A stretch of 21,659 nt of DNA. Source: Mariprofundaceae bacterium (lineage in GTDB: Bacteria > Pseudomonadota > Zetaproteobacteria > Mariprofundales > Mariprofundaceae). This document shows, in pieces, positions 7,659 through 15,015 of the stretch. Location of the stretch: the NCBI GenBank assembly GCA_015488125.1, contig WFOJ01000171.1:1-21659 (forward strand), written 5' to 3'. Numbering within the stretch: the first letter of the stretch is position 1; every line of letters starts with the position of its first letter. A program made the translations under genes and the position numbers. The notes below the pieces were generated by a model. It made no database searches, was not told where the DNA came from, and saw only the letters and a list, made by a program, of their open reading frames with translations.

Positions 7659-8118
7659 GACAATGCAGGCGGTCAACGAAATACTCGCTCGGGAGAAGAT
7701 GGATGCCCGCTATGAATCCACGCGGGTGCGCATCAGCACGCATGCCACAAAAAAGCCGGAGCAACTACTGGAGTTCCTGCACAAGGCGCGCACGCTGCAC
7801 GGTTGGGTCTGCTTCCAGAGCGCGGTGGTGAGTTTCCCACTGTCGGAACTGCCCGGCGATGTCGGCCTGCCGCTTTCCGGAGAGCTGGCGGACGGAAACA
7901 AAAGCATGCATTTCCTGCCGGACGGCGCCGGCGGTTGGACGCTGACCGACATCATCGAAACAGACGACGGGGATGATATGCTGACTGACGAGGTAGTGTA
8001 TCTCGGTGGCGATCGAGCGCCGGGCGCACTGAGATACCGCCGCTTCTGGCGGCGAACGGCGGATGGTGGCTACGCGCCGCACGCCGTGCGTTTTATCGGC
8101 TTCGAGGAGGTGGAGTGA
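7651..8118 (+). CDS. csx19: Csx19-like type III-D accessory protein
   Basis: A 155-residue protein encoded between the double Cas7 and the insertion-bearing Cas7, the place where type III-D loci carry csx19. Visible features are an N-terminal helical part (ETMQAVNEILAREKMD), a central HGWVCFQSAVVSFPLS strand region, an acidic stretch (IIETDDGDDMLTDE) and a C-terminal RYRRFWRRTADGGYAPHAVR. No catalytic motif is evident. Csx19 is a structural component of some III-D complexes. Assignment here rests mainly on position and size, and sequence similarity is not obvious by eye. An upstream TTG at 7648 is possible, but the ATG at 7651 follows GGGGAGGTG (7639-7647) at good spacing and overlaps the cas7-2x stop. 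Confidence 0.55.
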   Translation: MLETMQAVNEILAREKMDARYESTRVRISTHATKKPEQLLEFLHKARTLHGWVCFQSAVVSFPLSELPGDVGLPLSGELADGNKSMHFLPDGAGGWTLTDIIETDDGDDMLTDEVVYLGGDRAPGALRYRRFWRRTADGGYAPHAVRFIGFEEVE

Positions 8119-10085
8119 TGGGCACGAACAAGCAACGGAGAAACGGTGGCCCGAAGGGAAACGGCAGCACAAGAAAAATTTCTGCCATCCATGCGCCGTA
8201 CAATTTCGCTCCCCTGCATGAGGAGATATTCACCCCCGGATGGGCCGATGAGGTCAGCCACGATCGCCCCTTCGCGGACGGCCTGTGCGGCGAGCTTGAG
8301 CTTTCCTTCACGGCGGATGCGCCGATCCTGATCGGCAACGAGCGTATTCAGGGTCGTGACGGCGTTGGCGAGGTGCATTTTCACCAGGCCCCGGACGGCC
8401 GCTACATGATCCCCGGCTCCGCGTTGCGCGGCATGCTTCGCAATGTGCTGGAAATCGCCGCCTTCGGCCGCATGCACTTCGTGGATGATCGCCGCCTGAG
8501 CGTGCGCGACCTGACCTCCGGCGCAAGGTCTATCTACGGAAACCGAATGACCAAGCGTTGTGGCGCCAAACCGGGCGAGGTCTGGGATCGCAAGGAAAAG
8601 AAATACGTCAAAAAGAATAACGTCCCTGTTTTCTCATCCAGGGCCAGGGCCGGTTGGCTCATTCGTCAGAATGGAAAAGTCCGCTTGATCCCCTGCCAGC
8701 ATGCCCGGATTCAGCACGACGAACTGGACAAACATGTGCACGGTCAGATGAAGGCTGTAAACACCGCAATGGATAAATACAAGCTTTGGAAGCAAGCGAG
8801 CAATTCCGTCATGCACCGTTTCAGCATCGAAAGGGAAAAAGCGCACCTGCACAAGAACAACGGCATGTATTTGCGATACGCCCTGGCTCATATTGACGAT
8901 AATGGAGATAGGGAAGGCATGCTGGTTTTCACCGGGCAGCCATCGCCGAAGAAGCACATGGAGTTCGTCTTCCATTCGCCGGGGAATGCGTTTGACCTGC
9001 CCGACGATGTCTGGAAGTCCTTCAATCAAGTGCACGAGGAGTCCGAGGAATGGAAATTCTGGCGGCCCGGATTTCAACGCGGCAAAAAGACGCCGGTCTT
9101 CTATCTGCAAGAGAACGGAAGGATTCAGTCCATGGGCCTGGCGATGATGTTCCGCCTGGCCTACCGGCATTCGATTCATGATGCGGTGAAGCACACGAGC
9201 GCCGATCACCTGGCCAACAAGGGCAACGATCTCCCGGCGCTCATCTTCGGCTTCACCGATGAGGACAAGGGCCATGAAAGCTTCAGGGGCCGGGCGTGGT
9301 TCTCGCCCGCCTTCGCGGAAGGAGCGCCTCGGGAAGAGCCGATGGAACCGACGATCCTGAACAGCCCGAAGCCGAGCTATTACCCGAACTATATTGAGCA
9401 GGAACAGAAGCCCCCCGGCCAACTGAAGGGCGGGCAGTATTGCACGCTGATGGATAAAAACTGCCGCATTCGCGGCTTCAAGCGCTATCCGGCGCGGCCG
9501 CAGGCTCAGGTGCAGCCGCTTACGCGTGATCAGCAGGATAACAAAGCCGTGCAAACCCGTCTTTATCCCTTGTCGAAGGGCGTGCGCTTCACCGACCGGC
9601 TTGCATTCCACAACCTGAAGCCTGAGGAACTGGGCGCGCTCGTCTGGGCGCTCACCTGGGGCGGGAACGACAAGCTCCGGCATTCCATCGGCATGGGCAA
9701 ACCCTTCGGCTTCGGTCAGGTGCGGGCACGCATCGAAAAAGCGGAGATTCGGCCGAACAACCCCGGCGCGCAACCGCCGGAAGCCGATGAATGCCGGCGA
9801 CGCTTCGAGACCATGATGCAGAATTGGAAGGAAAACTGGAAAACCTCGCCACAGCTTCAAAACCTGCTGGCGATGGCCGATCCCGAGCGGGCGAAGCACG
9901 CGCCTGGCGGCAAGCTGTCGCACATGCGGTTGAACGATTCCCGCGACAACCAGTTTCAGGATGCAAAGAGAAAAAGTCTCGTGCTGGCCGATTATAACGG
10001 CAGCGTCCGACAACTTCCTGCATCAGCATCGGAAATGAGTCTTTACAGCAAGCTTTCCTCGAAATTCAAGGTAACGAAAAGATAG
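8118..10085 (+). CDS. Cas7 with large insertion (TIGR03986-type RAMP)
   Basis: 655 residues from the ATG at 8118, which overlaps the previous stop (TGATG) and follows GGAGGTGGAG. A basic tail (residues 1-20) precedes HAPYNFAPLHEEIF. The RAMP core shows DGLCGELELSFTADAPILIG at 54-73, YMIPGSALRGMLRNVLEIAA at 96-115 and FGRM. Residues about 145-370 interrupt the core with a basic, helical insertion. The core resumes with LIFGFTDED at 375-383, RGRAWFSPAF, the hallmark NSPKPSYYPNYI at 415-426, and the glycine loop GMGKPFGFGQVRARI at 525-539. This is the pattern of the Cas7 insertion subunit of type III-D, whose insertion is also found in the Cas7-11 (gRAMP) lineage. The C-terminal 110 residues are highly polar and may bind RNA. 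Confidence 0.87.
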   Translation: MGTNKQRRNGGPKGNGSTRKISAIHAPYNFAPLHEEIFTPGWADEVSHDRPFADGLCGELELSFTADAPILIGNERIQGRDGVGEVHFHQAPDGRYMIPGSALRGMLRNVLEIAAFGRMHFVDDRRLSVRDLTSGARSIYGNRMTKRCGAKPGEVWDRKEKKYVKKNNVPVFSSRARAGWLIRQNGKVRLIPCQHARIQHDELDKHVHGQMKAVNTAMDKYKLWKQASNSVMHRFSIEREKAHLHKNNGMYLRYALAHIDDNGDREGMLVFTGQPSPKKHMEFVFHSPGNAFDLPDDVWKSFNQVHEESEEWKFWRPGFQRGKKTPVFYLQENGRIQSMGLAMMFRLAYRHSIHDAVKHTSADHLANKGNDLPALIFGFTDEDKGHESFRGRAWFSPAFAEGAPREEPMEPTILNSPKPSYYPNYIEQEQKPPGQLKGGQYCTLMDKNCRIRGFKRYPARPQAQVQPLTRDQQDNKAVQTRLYPLSKGVRFTDRLAFHNLKPEELGALVWALTWGGNDKLRHSIGMGKPFGFGQVRARIEKAEIRPNNPGAQPPEADECRRRFETMMQNWKENWKTSPQLQNLLAMADPERAKHAPGGKLSHMRLNDSRDNQFQDAKRKSLVLADYNGSVRQLPASASEMSLYSKLSSKFKVTKR

Positions 10086-10194
10086 AGGTTGATCTGAAGT
10101 TGACCGAGCTACTTCGGAACGCTTGCAGGTACGAATGCCATGCCTGGCATGACTGCCTGTTGCAATGTGTTTTTGCTGTTTGTAGGGTCGGATC
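10086..10194. promoter_or_regulatory. Intergenic region with inverted repeat before the CARF gene
   Basis: The first non-overlapping junction after the cas operon. ATGCCA-TGCC-TGGCAT at 10135-10150 is a 6-bp stem with a 4-nt loop. No T-run follows, so it is not a clear terminator; it may be an operator or an mRNA structure. An AGGG at 10184-10187 is a modest ribosome-binding site for the ATG at 10195. The gap suggests the effector gene can be expressed separately from the complex. Confidence 0.35.
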
Positions 10195-10752
10195 ATGAAA
10201 CTTTTTGTTGCCGTTGCTACAGGCCAGAATGTGGCCAATCTGCCGCCAGTTCTCCAGTTCGCCCAAAGGGGCGATGAAGTGCTTTGGCTGGAGAGCAAAC
10301 AGGCTGCCGATCAGGACTGGGCGGTTGGAGCGATCGAGGTACTCCGCAGTCGGCACGTGGAGAGCCGCCGTGCGCCGATTAACGGGAACATCAACGATCC
10401 CAAGGCAGTCAGGCAGGCGCTGGAGGGTTTCCTGGTGGATCACCACGAACGCTATCGGGAACTGAACCTTGTACTCAACGGTGGCCAGAAGCTTACGCCA
10501 TTTGGCCTGGCGCTGGCTGCGGACTACTGGCGCAACCAGTGTGACCACCCTGTGCGCTTTCTCTACGGCGACGACCGTCCTGCGCGTGTGCAAGTACGCG
10601 AAACGGCCCCGGATGCGCCGATGCACCAGCACACCTACGACCGCGCCCGCATGCCCAGCCTGGTAGAGGTGTTGAAAGCTCGCGGTTCCTCACTGGAGGA
10701 GGCCGGCTTACCGCTGGAATGGAACAGCCCCCCCTCCACCCACGGCCTATGA
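10195..10752 (+). CDS. CARF-domain part of a Card1/Can2-like CRISPR ancillary nuclease (frame broken at C7)
   Basis: 185 residues. The first 115 have the alternating Rossmann-like pattern of CARF domains: KLFVAVATGQNVANLPPVL, VLWLES, then LNLVLNGGQKLTPFGLALA at 90-108. The LNGGQK element corresponds to the nucleotide-binding (T/N)GGTK loop of Card1/DUF1887-type proteins that sense cyclic oligoadenylate. Residues 115-185 are a linker with no domain evident. The frame ends 16 nt after a C7 run (10728-10734). If one C is removed, reading passes into the nuclease frame below with PPPPTAYDTDAAFVELAHRA, giving a single 451-residue protein with the usual CARF-nuclease order. Located just after the type III operon, it is the expected signalling effector. 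Confidence 0.75.
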   Translation: MKLFVAVATGQNVANLPPVLQFAQRGDEVLWLESKQAADQDWAVGAIEVLRSRHVESRRAPINGNINDPKAVRQALEGFLVDHHERYRELNLVLNGGQKLTPFGLALAADYWRNQCDHPVRFLYGDDRPARVQVRETAPDAPMHQHTYDRARMPSLVEVLKARGSSLEEAGLPLEWNSPPSTHGL

Positions 10753-10768
10753 TACTGATGCCGCCTTC

Positions 10769-11551
10769 GTGGAACTGGCGCACCGCGCTGCGAGCTTGCG
10801 TAGTGCTCAGCACGAAGATTCTTGCCCCTGGTCCGTGTGGCAATCGTGGTCGCCGGAAAGTCAGGAGGTATTCCGTAACAAATTGATAAGGCTGAACGAC
10901 GTACATGACGCATCGGTTCCTCGTGAGAAACATTCGGTATTTTACCCTCGTCTGATCAAGATAATGCGAAACTTCTCACCCCGATTATCTTCTCCCGGTA
11001 TTTCGAATGAGGAAAAACAGCGGTTGGTAACCGAAGGCTGGTGGAAAGATGCCGACACTCCGCGCTTCGGCGCTCGTTTTGAAGAAGTCGTGGCTGGACG
11101 GGTGCTGCGCTTTCTGAAATCACACCCGAAAATTGCCAATATTATCCGTGAAGTTCGTTGTAATGCAAAAACTCGAGATGCTGAGTGGGATATTGTGCTG
11201 GTACTGACGAACGGCATTCTTGTGGTATTGGAATGCAAGGCTTGGAGTGCCCAAAAAAAGGATATGGACGCTCGCATCCAGGTACTGCAACGCGCCTCAA
11301 GCACACTGGCCCGGATGTATCTGGTAGCACCGCTGTTCCCTGAGCATGCCGACAAATCCTGGTTTCCAGAAATGCACGATAACCATCATAACATGCGACG
11401 CTTAGGCTTACCGATGCTTTCTTTCACGCTGGAAACTGCAACGGAGGGACATCCAGCCAAGTATATTGTTCCCCGCCGAAAGAACGACTTCAAGTGGCCA
11501 GATGCTTTCGAGCATTCGCTGGAGAAGATGCTTTTACCCTACGTCGGCTGA
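10769..11551 (+). CDS. PD-(D/E)xK nuclease part of the same Card1/Can2-like effector
   Basis: 260 residues from a GTG at 10769. There is no ATG in this frame near the start and no Shine-Dalgarno sequence, which argues that it is the second half of the gene above. The active site is visible: E105/E106 in RFEEVVAGRVLRFL, D141 in AEWDIVLVLTNG, and E155-C-K157 in LVVLECKAW. D and E are 14 residues apart, the same spacing I recall for Card1 (D294, E308, K310). Enzymes of this family are Mn-dependent nucleases activated by cyclic tetra-adenylate. If the break is real, internal initiation could give a nuclease lacking its CARF switch, or nothing. The C-terminus (residues 190-260) is complete. Confidence 0.75.
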   Translation: MELAHRAASLRSAQHEDSCPWSVWQSWSPESQEVFRNKLIRLNDVHDASVPREKHSVFYPRLIKIMRNFSPRLSSPGISNEEKQRLVTEGWWKDADTPRFGARFEEVVAGRVLRFLKSHPKIANIIREVRCNAKTRDAEWDIVLVLTNGILVVLECKAWSAQKKDMDARIQVLQRASSTLARMYLVAPLFPEHADKSWFPEMHDNHHNMRRLGLPMLSFTLETATEGHPAKYIVPRRKNDFKWPDAFEHSLEKMLLPYVG

Positions 11552-11735
11552 GATGAAACAGCCGTTTCCCAAACCAGGTGTCTGTCGGGCTTTGGCAATC
11601 GTCACGAGAAATAGCGGGATTGAGTCAAATATACGACCTGTTGGCGGTAAGTAACAGCGCTATTTAACAAAGACAGGGCAAATATTTAGCCAATATCCGC
11701 TTTTTCGTAGTAAATTGATCAAAGTCCGACAGCGG
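11552..11735. other. Non-coding gap after the CARF nuclease
   Basis: No gene is visible. The first 100 bp are mixed and the remainder is AT-rich. I see no strong hairpin followed by a T-run, so the terminator of the nuclease transcript is not identified; the REP palindromes just downstream may serve instead. Confidence 0.35.
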
Positions 11736-11737
11736 AG

Positions 11738-11803
11738 TTCGGGGCTGAAAGCCCCTCCCACGGAGAATGCGCGGCATTGTAGGAGCGGCCTACTGGCCGC
11801 GAA
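11738..11803. repeat. Convergent pair of REP palindromes (BIME-like)
   Basis: On the minus strand, 11738-11761 reads GTGGGAGGGGCTTTCAGCCC then CGAA (stem GGGGCT/AGCCCC, 3-nt loop). On the plus strand, 11779-11803 reads GTAGGAGCGGCC-TACT-GGCCGCGAA (6-bp stem GCGGCC/GGCCGC). Both share the frame GTAGGAG-palindrome-CGAA (one base off in the first) but differ in the palindrome sequence. Such pairs are typical REP units mobilised or maintained by RAYTs. The minus-strand element is the same family as the tandem array at 12791-13032. Confidence 0.75.
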
Positions 11804-11836
11804 CCGAAATCACAAAAAGCATCAATTTTGAGCAGC

Positions 11837-11986
11837 ATGCCTCACATCTTCTCAGAACCAGCCACGTTTGATCGTATGTCTGAGGCAATTGTCCCGCCGT
11901 TGCCGCCAGATGTACCGCTGGAACCCCCTGTGGTGATACGCGAACTGGTGGATTTGCTGTTTCACCTGCCGGAAATGGATGGGTAA
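11837..11986 (+). CDS. Hypothetical 49-residue ORF
   Basis: ATG at 11837, TAA at 11984-11986. The protein begins MPHIFSEPATFDRMSEAIVP, is proline-rich in the middle (PPLPPDVPLEPP) and ends IRELVDLLFHLPEMDG. Composition is protein-like rather than shadow-like, but no family is recognised and no good ribosome-binding site precedes it. It could be a fragment of a lost gene left in the CRISPR-leader side region. Confidence 0.2.
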   Translation: MPHIFSEPATFDRMSEAIVPPLPPDVPLEPPVVIRELVDLLFHLPEMDG

Positions 11987-12199
11987 CACCATAAAACCTG
12001 ACATGGAGTAGAATGCCGTAAAGCTTCTCGTCAGCCAGGTAGCCAACCTTCGCATGCATGCGCACTGTGGAAGATGATTGGTGAGCAGCTGGATGCAGAT
12101 ATTGGTGCATGAAGCTACACGACAACAAGGCAATCTACTCCCTTTTCTTCTATCCTGTGTTGACTGTTGTGCGTTCATTTCGTGTTGCAAACAGATCAA

Positions 12200-12319
12200 A
12201 AACCGCTATGATTTCGCCTGCTGGGACGGTGCATTTTGCATTGAACTTTTTGTGTTTTGATTTTTCTGGCAAGCGTCCCTGTAACTGCTCTTTATAATTG
12301 GTGTTTTCAGGGGGGTGCT
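12200..12319 (+). promoter_or_regulatory. CRISPR leader with TATAAT box
   Basis: AT-rich, gene-free sequence abutting the first repeat. A perfect TATAAT at 12293-12298 sits 21 nt before the first repeat, so transcription should start close to the array. The -35 is weak; CTGGCA at 12266-12271 is the best match but is 21 bp away. Position, base composition and the degenerate repeat at the far end all agree with plus-strand transcription. Confidence 0.5.
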
Positions 12320-12776
12320 GTCAGAACTTAGACCCGTTCTTCAGGGGATTACGACTAGCGGCCTGCTGCGCAGCAACGAAGGCGTCAAGGTCAGAACTTA
12401 GACCCGTTCTTCAGGGGATTACGACCATGTTTGCCTCAGCTATCGAAGCCTGTGCAGGGTCAGAACTTAGACCCGTTCTTCAGGGGATTACGACCTCAGC
12501 TTCTTGTACAAGGTCAGGGGATAACATAGTCAGAACTTAGACCCGTTCTTCAGGGGATTACGACCTCATGTTTAACCAGGATGAACCTTTTGATAGTTGT
12601 CAGAACTTAGACCCGTTCTTCAGGGGATTACGACGGTGTACTCGACCCAAGAACGACGCATTTCGCGACGTCAGAACTTAGACCCGTTCTTCAGGGGATT
12701 ACGACCTTTTTCTTCGGCAACTTCCATTGCCGAGGCTTCCGTCAGAACTTAGACCCGTTCTTCAGAGGATTACGAC
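12320..12776 (+). CRISPR. CRISPR array, 7 repeats of 36 bp and 6 spacers of 33-35 bp
   Basis: Repeats start at 12320, 12390, 12459, 12529, 12599, 12670 and 12741. Each begins GTCAGAACTTAGACCCGTTC and ends TTCAGGGGATTACGAC. The first six are identical; the last has G to A (TTCAGAGGAT), the usual sign of the leader-distal end. Spacer lengths are 34, 33, 34, 34, 35 and 35. Within the repeat AGAAC and GTTCT can pair (5 bp, 8-nt loop). The last 8 nt, ATTACGAC, would be the crRNA 5' handle if Cas6 cuts at the usual place (inference). The array lies 0.8 kb downstream of the effector gene and reads in the same direction as the cas operon. No Cas6 or adaptation genes are in the window. Confidence 0.97.
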
Positions 12777-12790
12777 AATGTGGGATAGGT

Positions 12791-13032
12791 GGATTCGGGG
12801 CTGAAAGCCCCTCCTACGGAGAATGCACGGACGGAATTCGGGGCTGAAAGCCCCTCCTACGGAGAATGCACGGGCGGGACTCGGGACTGAAAGCCCTTCC
12901 TACGGAGAATGCACGGGCGAGATTCGGGGCTGAAAGCCCCTCCTACGGAGAATGCACGGGCGGGACTCGGGACTGAAAGCCCTTCCTACGGAGAATGCAC
13001 GGGCGAGATTCGGGGCTGAAAGCCCCTCCTAC
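12791..13032 (-). repeat. Tandem array of six REP palindromes, period 43 bp
   Basis: Units are spaced exactly 43 bp (core starts 12793, 12836, 12879, 12922, 12965, 13008). Read on the minus strand each is GTAGGAGGGGCTTTCAGCCC followed by CGAA. Two variants exist: A (stem GGGGCT/AGCCCC) and B (GGGACT/AGCCCT, one mismatch plus a G-T pair). The order is A-A-B-A-B-A, and units 3-4 and 5-6 are near-identical 86-bp copies, showing recent duplication. The regular period could be mistaken for a CRISPR array, but spacers are short and conserved. It lies between the CRISPR array and the convergent K+ channel gene, where it may also end transcription. Confidence 0.85.
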
Positions 13033-13062
13033 AGGGAATACGCGCGCGTGCCTACAGGATCA

Positions 13063-14055
13063 TTATTTGTTCGGCTTGGCTGATTTCTCCACCTTGCCAG
13101 GGGGGTGACGAAATAATTGTTGGCCACAGTGAGGGCAACGGCTACCCGCCAGTTCGGAAAGCAGGCTGAACTCTGCCCGTGTCATGGACTGCGCATCGTC
13201 AACCGCCAACCCCAGTTGATCGCGCACCACATCCAGATGCGCCTGTTCCTCGCTGGTAATAACGCCATCGTCCATGGCTTCCCGCAGTTCCGCCTGAAAG
13301 GCTTCGCGTCGTTTTTGCATTTCCCGGGTAAAGCCGGAGGCGATAATACCGGCGGGCATTGCCGCCATGCCAACGCCCAAAATCGTGATCAGCACGGCAA
13401 ACAGTTTGCCCGCAGCAGTGACGGGGACGACATCGCCATAACCTACGGTGGTGAGCGTCACCACAGCCCACCACATGCACGCTGGAATACTGCTGAATAC
13501 ATCAGGTTGTACGTCATGTTCAACAACGTAAATGCCACCGGATGCCAGCACGATCAACACCATCATGATGAATACCGCCGAAGCGAGTACAGTCGCTTCA
13601 TGACGAATAACCAACATAAGGATTTCCAGCGATTGAAAGTGGCGGGTCAGCTTGAAGATGCGCAACATCCGCAGCACACGCAGAAAACGGGTATCCAGGG
13701 TAGTGAAGGCCGCCAGATAAAACGGTAAAATGGCAACAAGATCAACCAGGGCCATAAACGTCAGCATATAGCGCAGCCGCCCTTTGACAGCGTGGCAATA
13801 AGCCGGATTTTCAACGCTACACCATACGCGCAACAGGTATTCAATGGTAAAGATGCCCACGGATATGGTTTCAAAACGATCGAACAGCAGCCGATGCGCA
13901 TCGTAAATGCTGGCAACTGATTCCAGCATCACAGCGATCACGTTGCCGATGATCAAAAGCATGATCATCCCATTGAATACGCGGGCGGACAAGCTGCCAC
14001 CGCCTTCCAGAAAATCATAAACCTGCCGACGCCATGATCTGCCTGTGACGGGCAT
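13063..14055 (-). CDS. Voltage-gated potassium channel protein (six-TM type)
   Basis: 330 residues from the ATG at 14055. An upstream ATG at 14070 is in frame, but AAGGAT lies 7 nt before the 14055 start, so the shorter form is preferred. Six membrane segments can be followed; residue numbers from the upstream ATG are S1 about 32-50, S2 about 66-83, S3 about 102-121, S4 with spaced arginines RFLRVLRMLRIFKLTRH at 128-144, and S5 about 160-182. The selectivity filter TLTTVGYGDVVP at 205-216 precedes S6 (LFAVLITILGVGMAAMPAGI). Residues about 250-310 form a cytoplasmic helical tail, ending in a CPHC pair at 312-315 that may bind metal. It conducts K+ across the inner membrane. It is the last gene of the minus-strand cluster, 27 bp after the transporter. 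Confidence 0.88.
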   Translation of the reverse strand: MPVTGRSWRRQVYDFLEGGGSLSARVFNGMIMLLIIGNVIAVMLESVASIYDAHRLLFDRFETISVGIFTIEYLLRVWCSVENPAYCHAVKGRLRYMLTFMALVDLVAILPFYLAAFTTLDTRFLRVLRMLRIFKLTRHFQSLEILMLVIRHEATVLASAVFIMMVLIVLASGGIYVVEHDVQPDVFSSIPACMWWAVVTLTTVGYGDVVPVTAAGKLFAVLITILGVGMAAMPAGIIASGFTREMQKRREAFQAELREAMDDGVITSEEQAHLDVVRDQLGLAVDDAQSMTRAEFSLLSELAGSRCPHCGQQLFRHPPGKVEKSAKPNK

Positions 14056-14082
14056 ATTATGATCCTTCATGCGGACGATGTG

Positions 14083-15012
14083 TTACACCGCAGCGTTGGG
14101 AGAACTCTCCCTGCCCTGTATCCAGCGAGAAAGCCCCGCTGCGGTGAGAATGCACCAGACAGCGAACAGCGCGCCGGGAAGAGCGCTTTCCGGGGCGAAG
14201 TGTTGAAGCGCCAGCGCCACGCCAAGACCAGCGTTTTGCATGCCAATTTCGACAGCCAGGGTGATCCGGTAGCCACATTCAAAGCCGGCCAGACGAGCTA
14301 TCAGCCAGCCGCCGAGATAGCCTGCGGCGTTCATGGCGATGACCAGCATAACCACCAGCCACGGCGTTTGCGCCACCCGCTCCTGATTGGCTGCCAGGGC
14401 GTAACTGCAAATCACGATAATCGCCAGGGCTGCCAGCTCCGGTGCGAAGCGTTCATAATGATGTTGATAACGTGGCAGGTAATGACGCACAGTCATCCCC
14501 AGCAACAGCGGAACAACAACGGTTAAGACAATCGTCTGCATCATCGGCCAGAAAGGGATAGCCATAAAGGCACCGCCCAGCCACTGCACCAATACAGGCG
14601 TGAGCAATGGGGAGAGTAGGGTAGCCACCATGGTCATGGCAATGGAAAAGGCCACGGCGCCACCGAGTAAATAGCAGATCACATTGCTGGCCATGGCACC
14701 GGGCGCACAGGCGACGATAATAAAGCCAAGCGCAACCGCTGGCGATAAGCCAAAACTGGTGGCCATGGTGGCAGCGGCAAAGCCAAACATGGGCATCATG
14801 GTAAACTGGGTAGCGACGCCAATGGCAATACTGCCCGGACGAGCCAGCGCTGCTTTGGCTTCCTCAATGGGCATCACCAGCCCCAACGCCAGCATGGTGG
14901 CGGCAAACAACCACAGGAACAAATGTTGAAACAACAGGAAGGGCGATGGCCAGATATAGGCGGCAACCGCGCCACACAGCGTCAGCAATGCCAGATAACG
15001 GGAAAAGAACAT
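14083..15012 (-). CDS. Bile acid:sodium symporter (BASS) family transporter
   Basis: A 309-residue integral membrane protein with about nine to ten hydrophobic segments. ACAPGAMASNVICYLLGG at about 100-117 and AVEIGMQNAGLGVALA near 260 are the two BASS signature regions that form the Na+/substrate site. ALGLVMPIEEAKAAL near residue 42 is also characteristic. Family members carry organic anions such as pantoate, 2-keto acids or bile acids; the substrate cannot be told from sequence. It starts 3 bp after the rnfH stop, so it is co-transcribed with rnfH and ratA. The window ends this operon with the K+ channel. Confidence 0.87.
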   Translation of the reverse strand: MFFSRYLALLTLCGAVAAYIWPSPFLLFQHLFLWLFAATMLALGLVMPIEEAKAALARPGSIAIGVATQFTMMPMFGFAAATMATSFGLSPAVALGFIIVACAPGAMASNVICYLLGGAVAFSIAMTMVATLLSPLLTPVLVQWLGGAFMAIPFWPMMQTIVLTVVVPLLLGMTVRHYLPRYQHHYERFAPELAALAIIVICSYALAANQERVAQTPWLVVMLVIAMNAAGYLGGWLIARLAGFECGYRITLAVEIGMQNAGLGVALALQHFAPESALPGALFAVWCILTAAGLSRWIQGRESSPNAAV

Positions 15013-15015
15013 GGT

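Noticed and set aside
5478..7676. Long minus-strand open frame of 732 codons opposite csx10 and cas7-2x
   Set aside because: It is antisense to clear RAMP genes, has shadow-type composition rich in His, Arg, Ala and Gln, and shows no domain. High GC at third positions explains the absence of stops.
8634..10013. Minus-strand open frame of 459 codons opposite the Cas7-insertion gene
   Set aside because: Antisense shadow of a confidently identified coding region, with no recognisable motif.
10183..10188. Promoter TTGCAA-17-TAGGGT before the CARF gene
   Set aside because: The -10 would lie only 6 nt before the start codon and matches poorly; the AGGG within it is better read as a ribosome-binding site.
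11790..12199. Minus-strand frames near the CRISPR leader
   Set aside because: No ribosome-binding site, no domain, and unusual His/Cys-rich composition. The short plus-strand frame at 11837-11986 is slightly more protein-like and was kept at low confidence.
12791..13032. Second CRISPR array suggested by regular spacing
   Set aside because: The whole 43-bp unit, including the sequence between palindromes, is conserved, so there are no unique spacers. The GTAGGAG-palindrome-CGAA form identifies REP elements.
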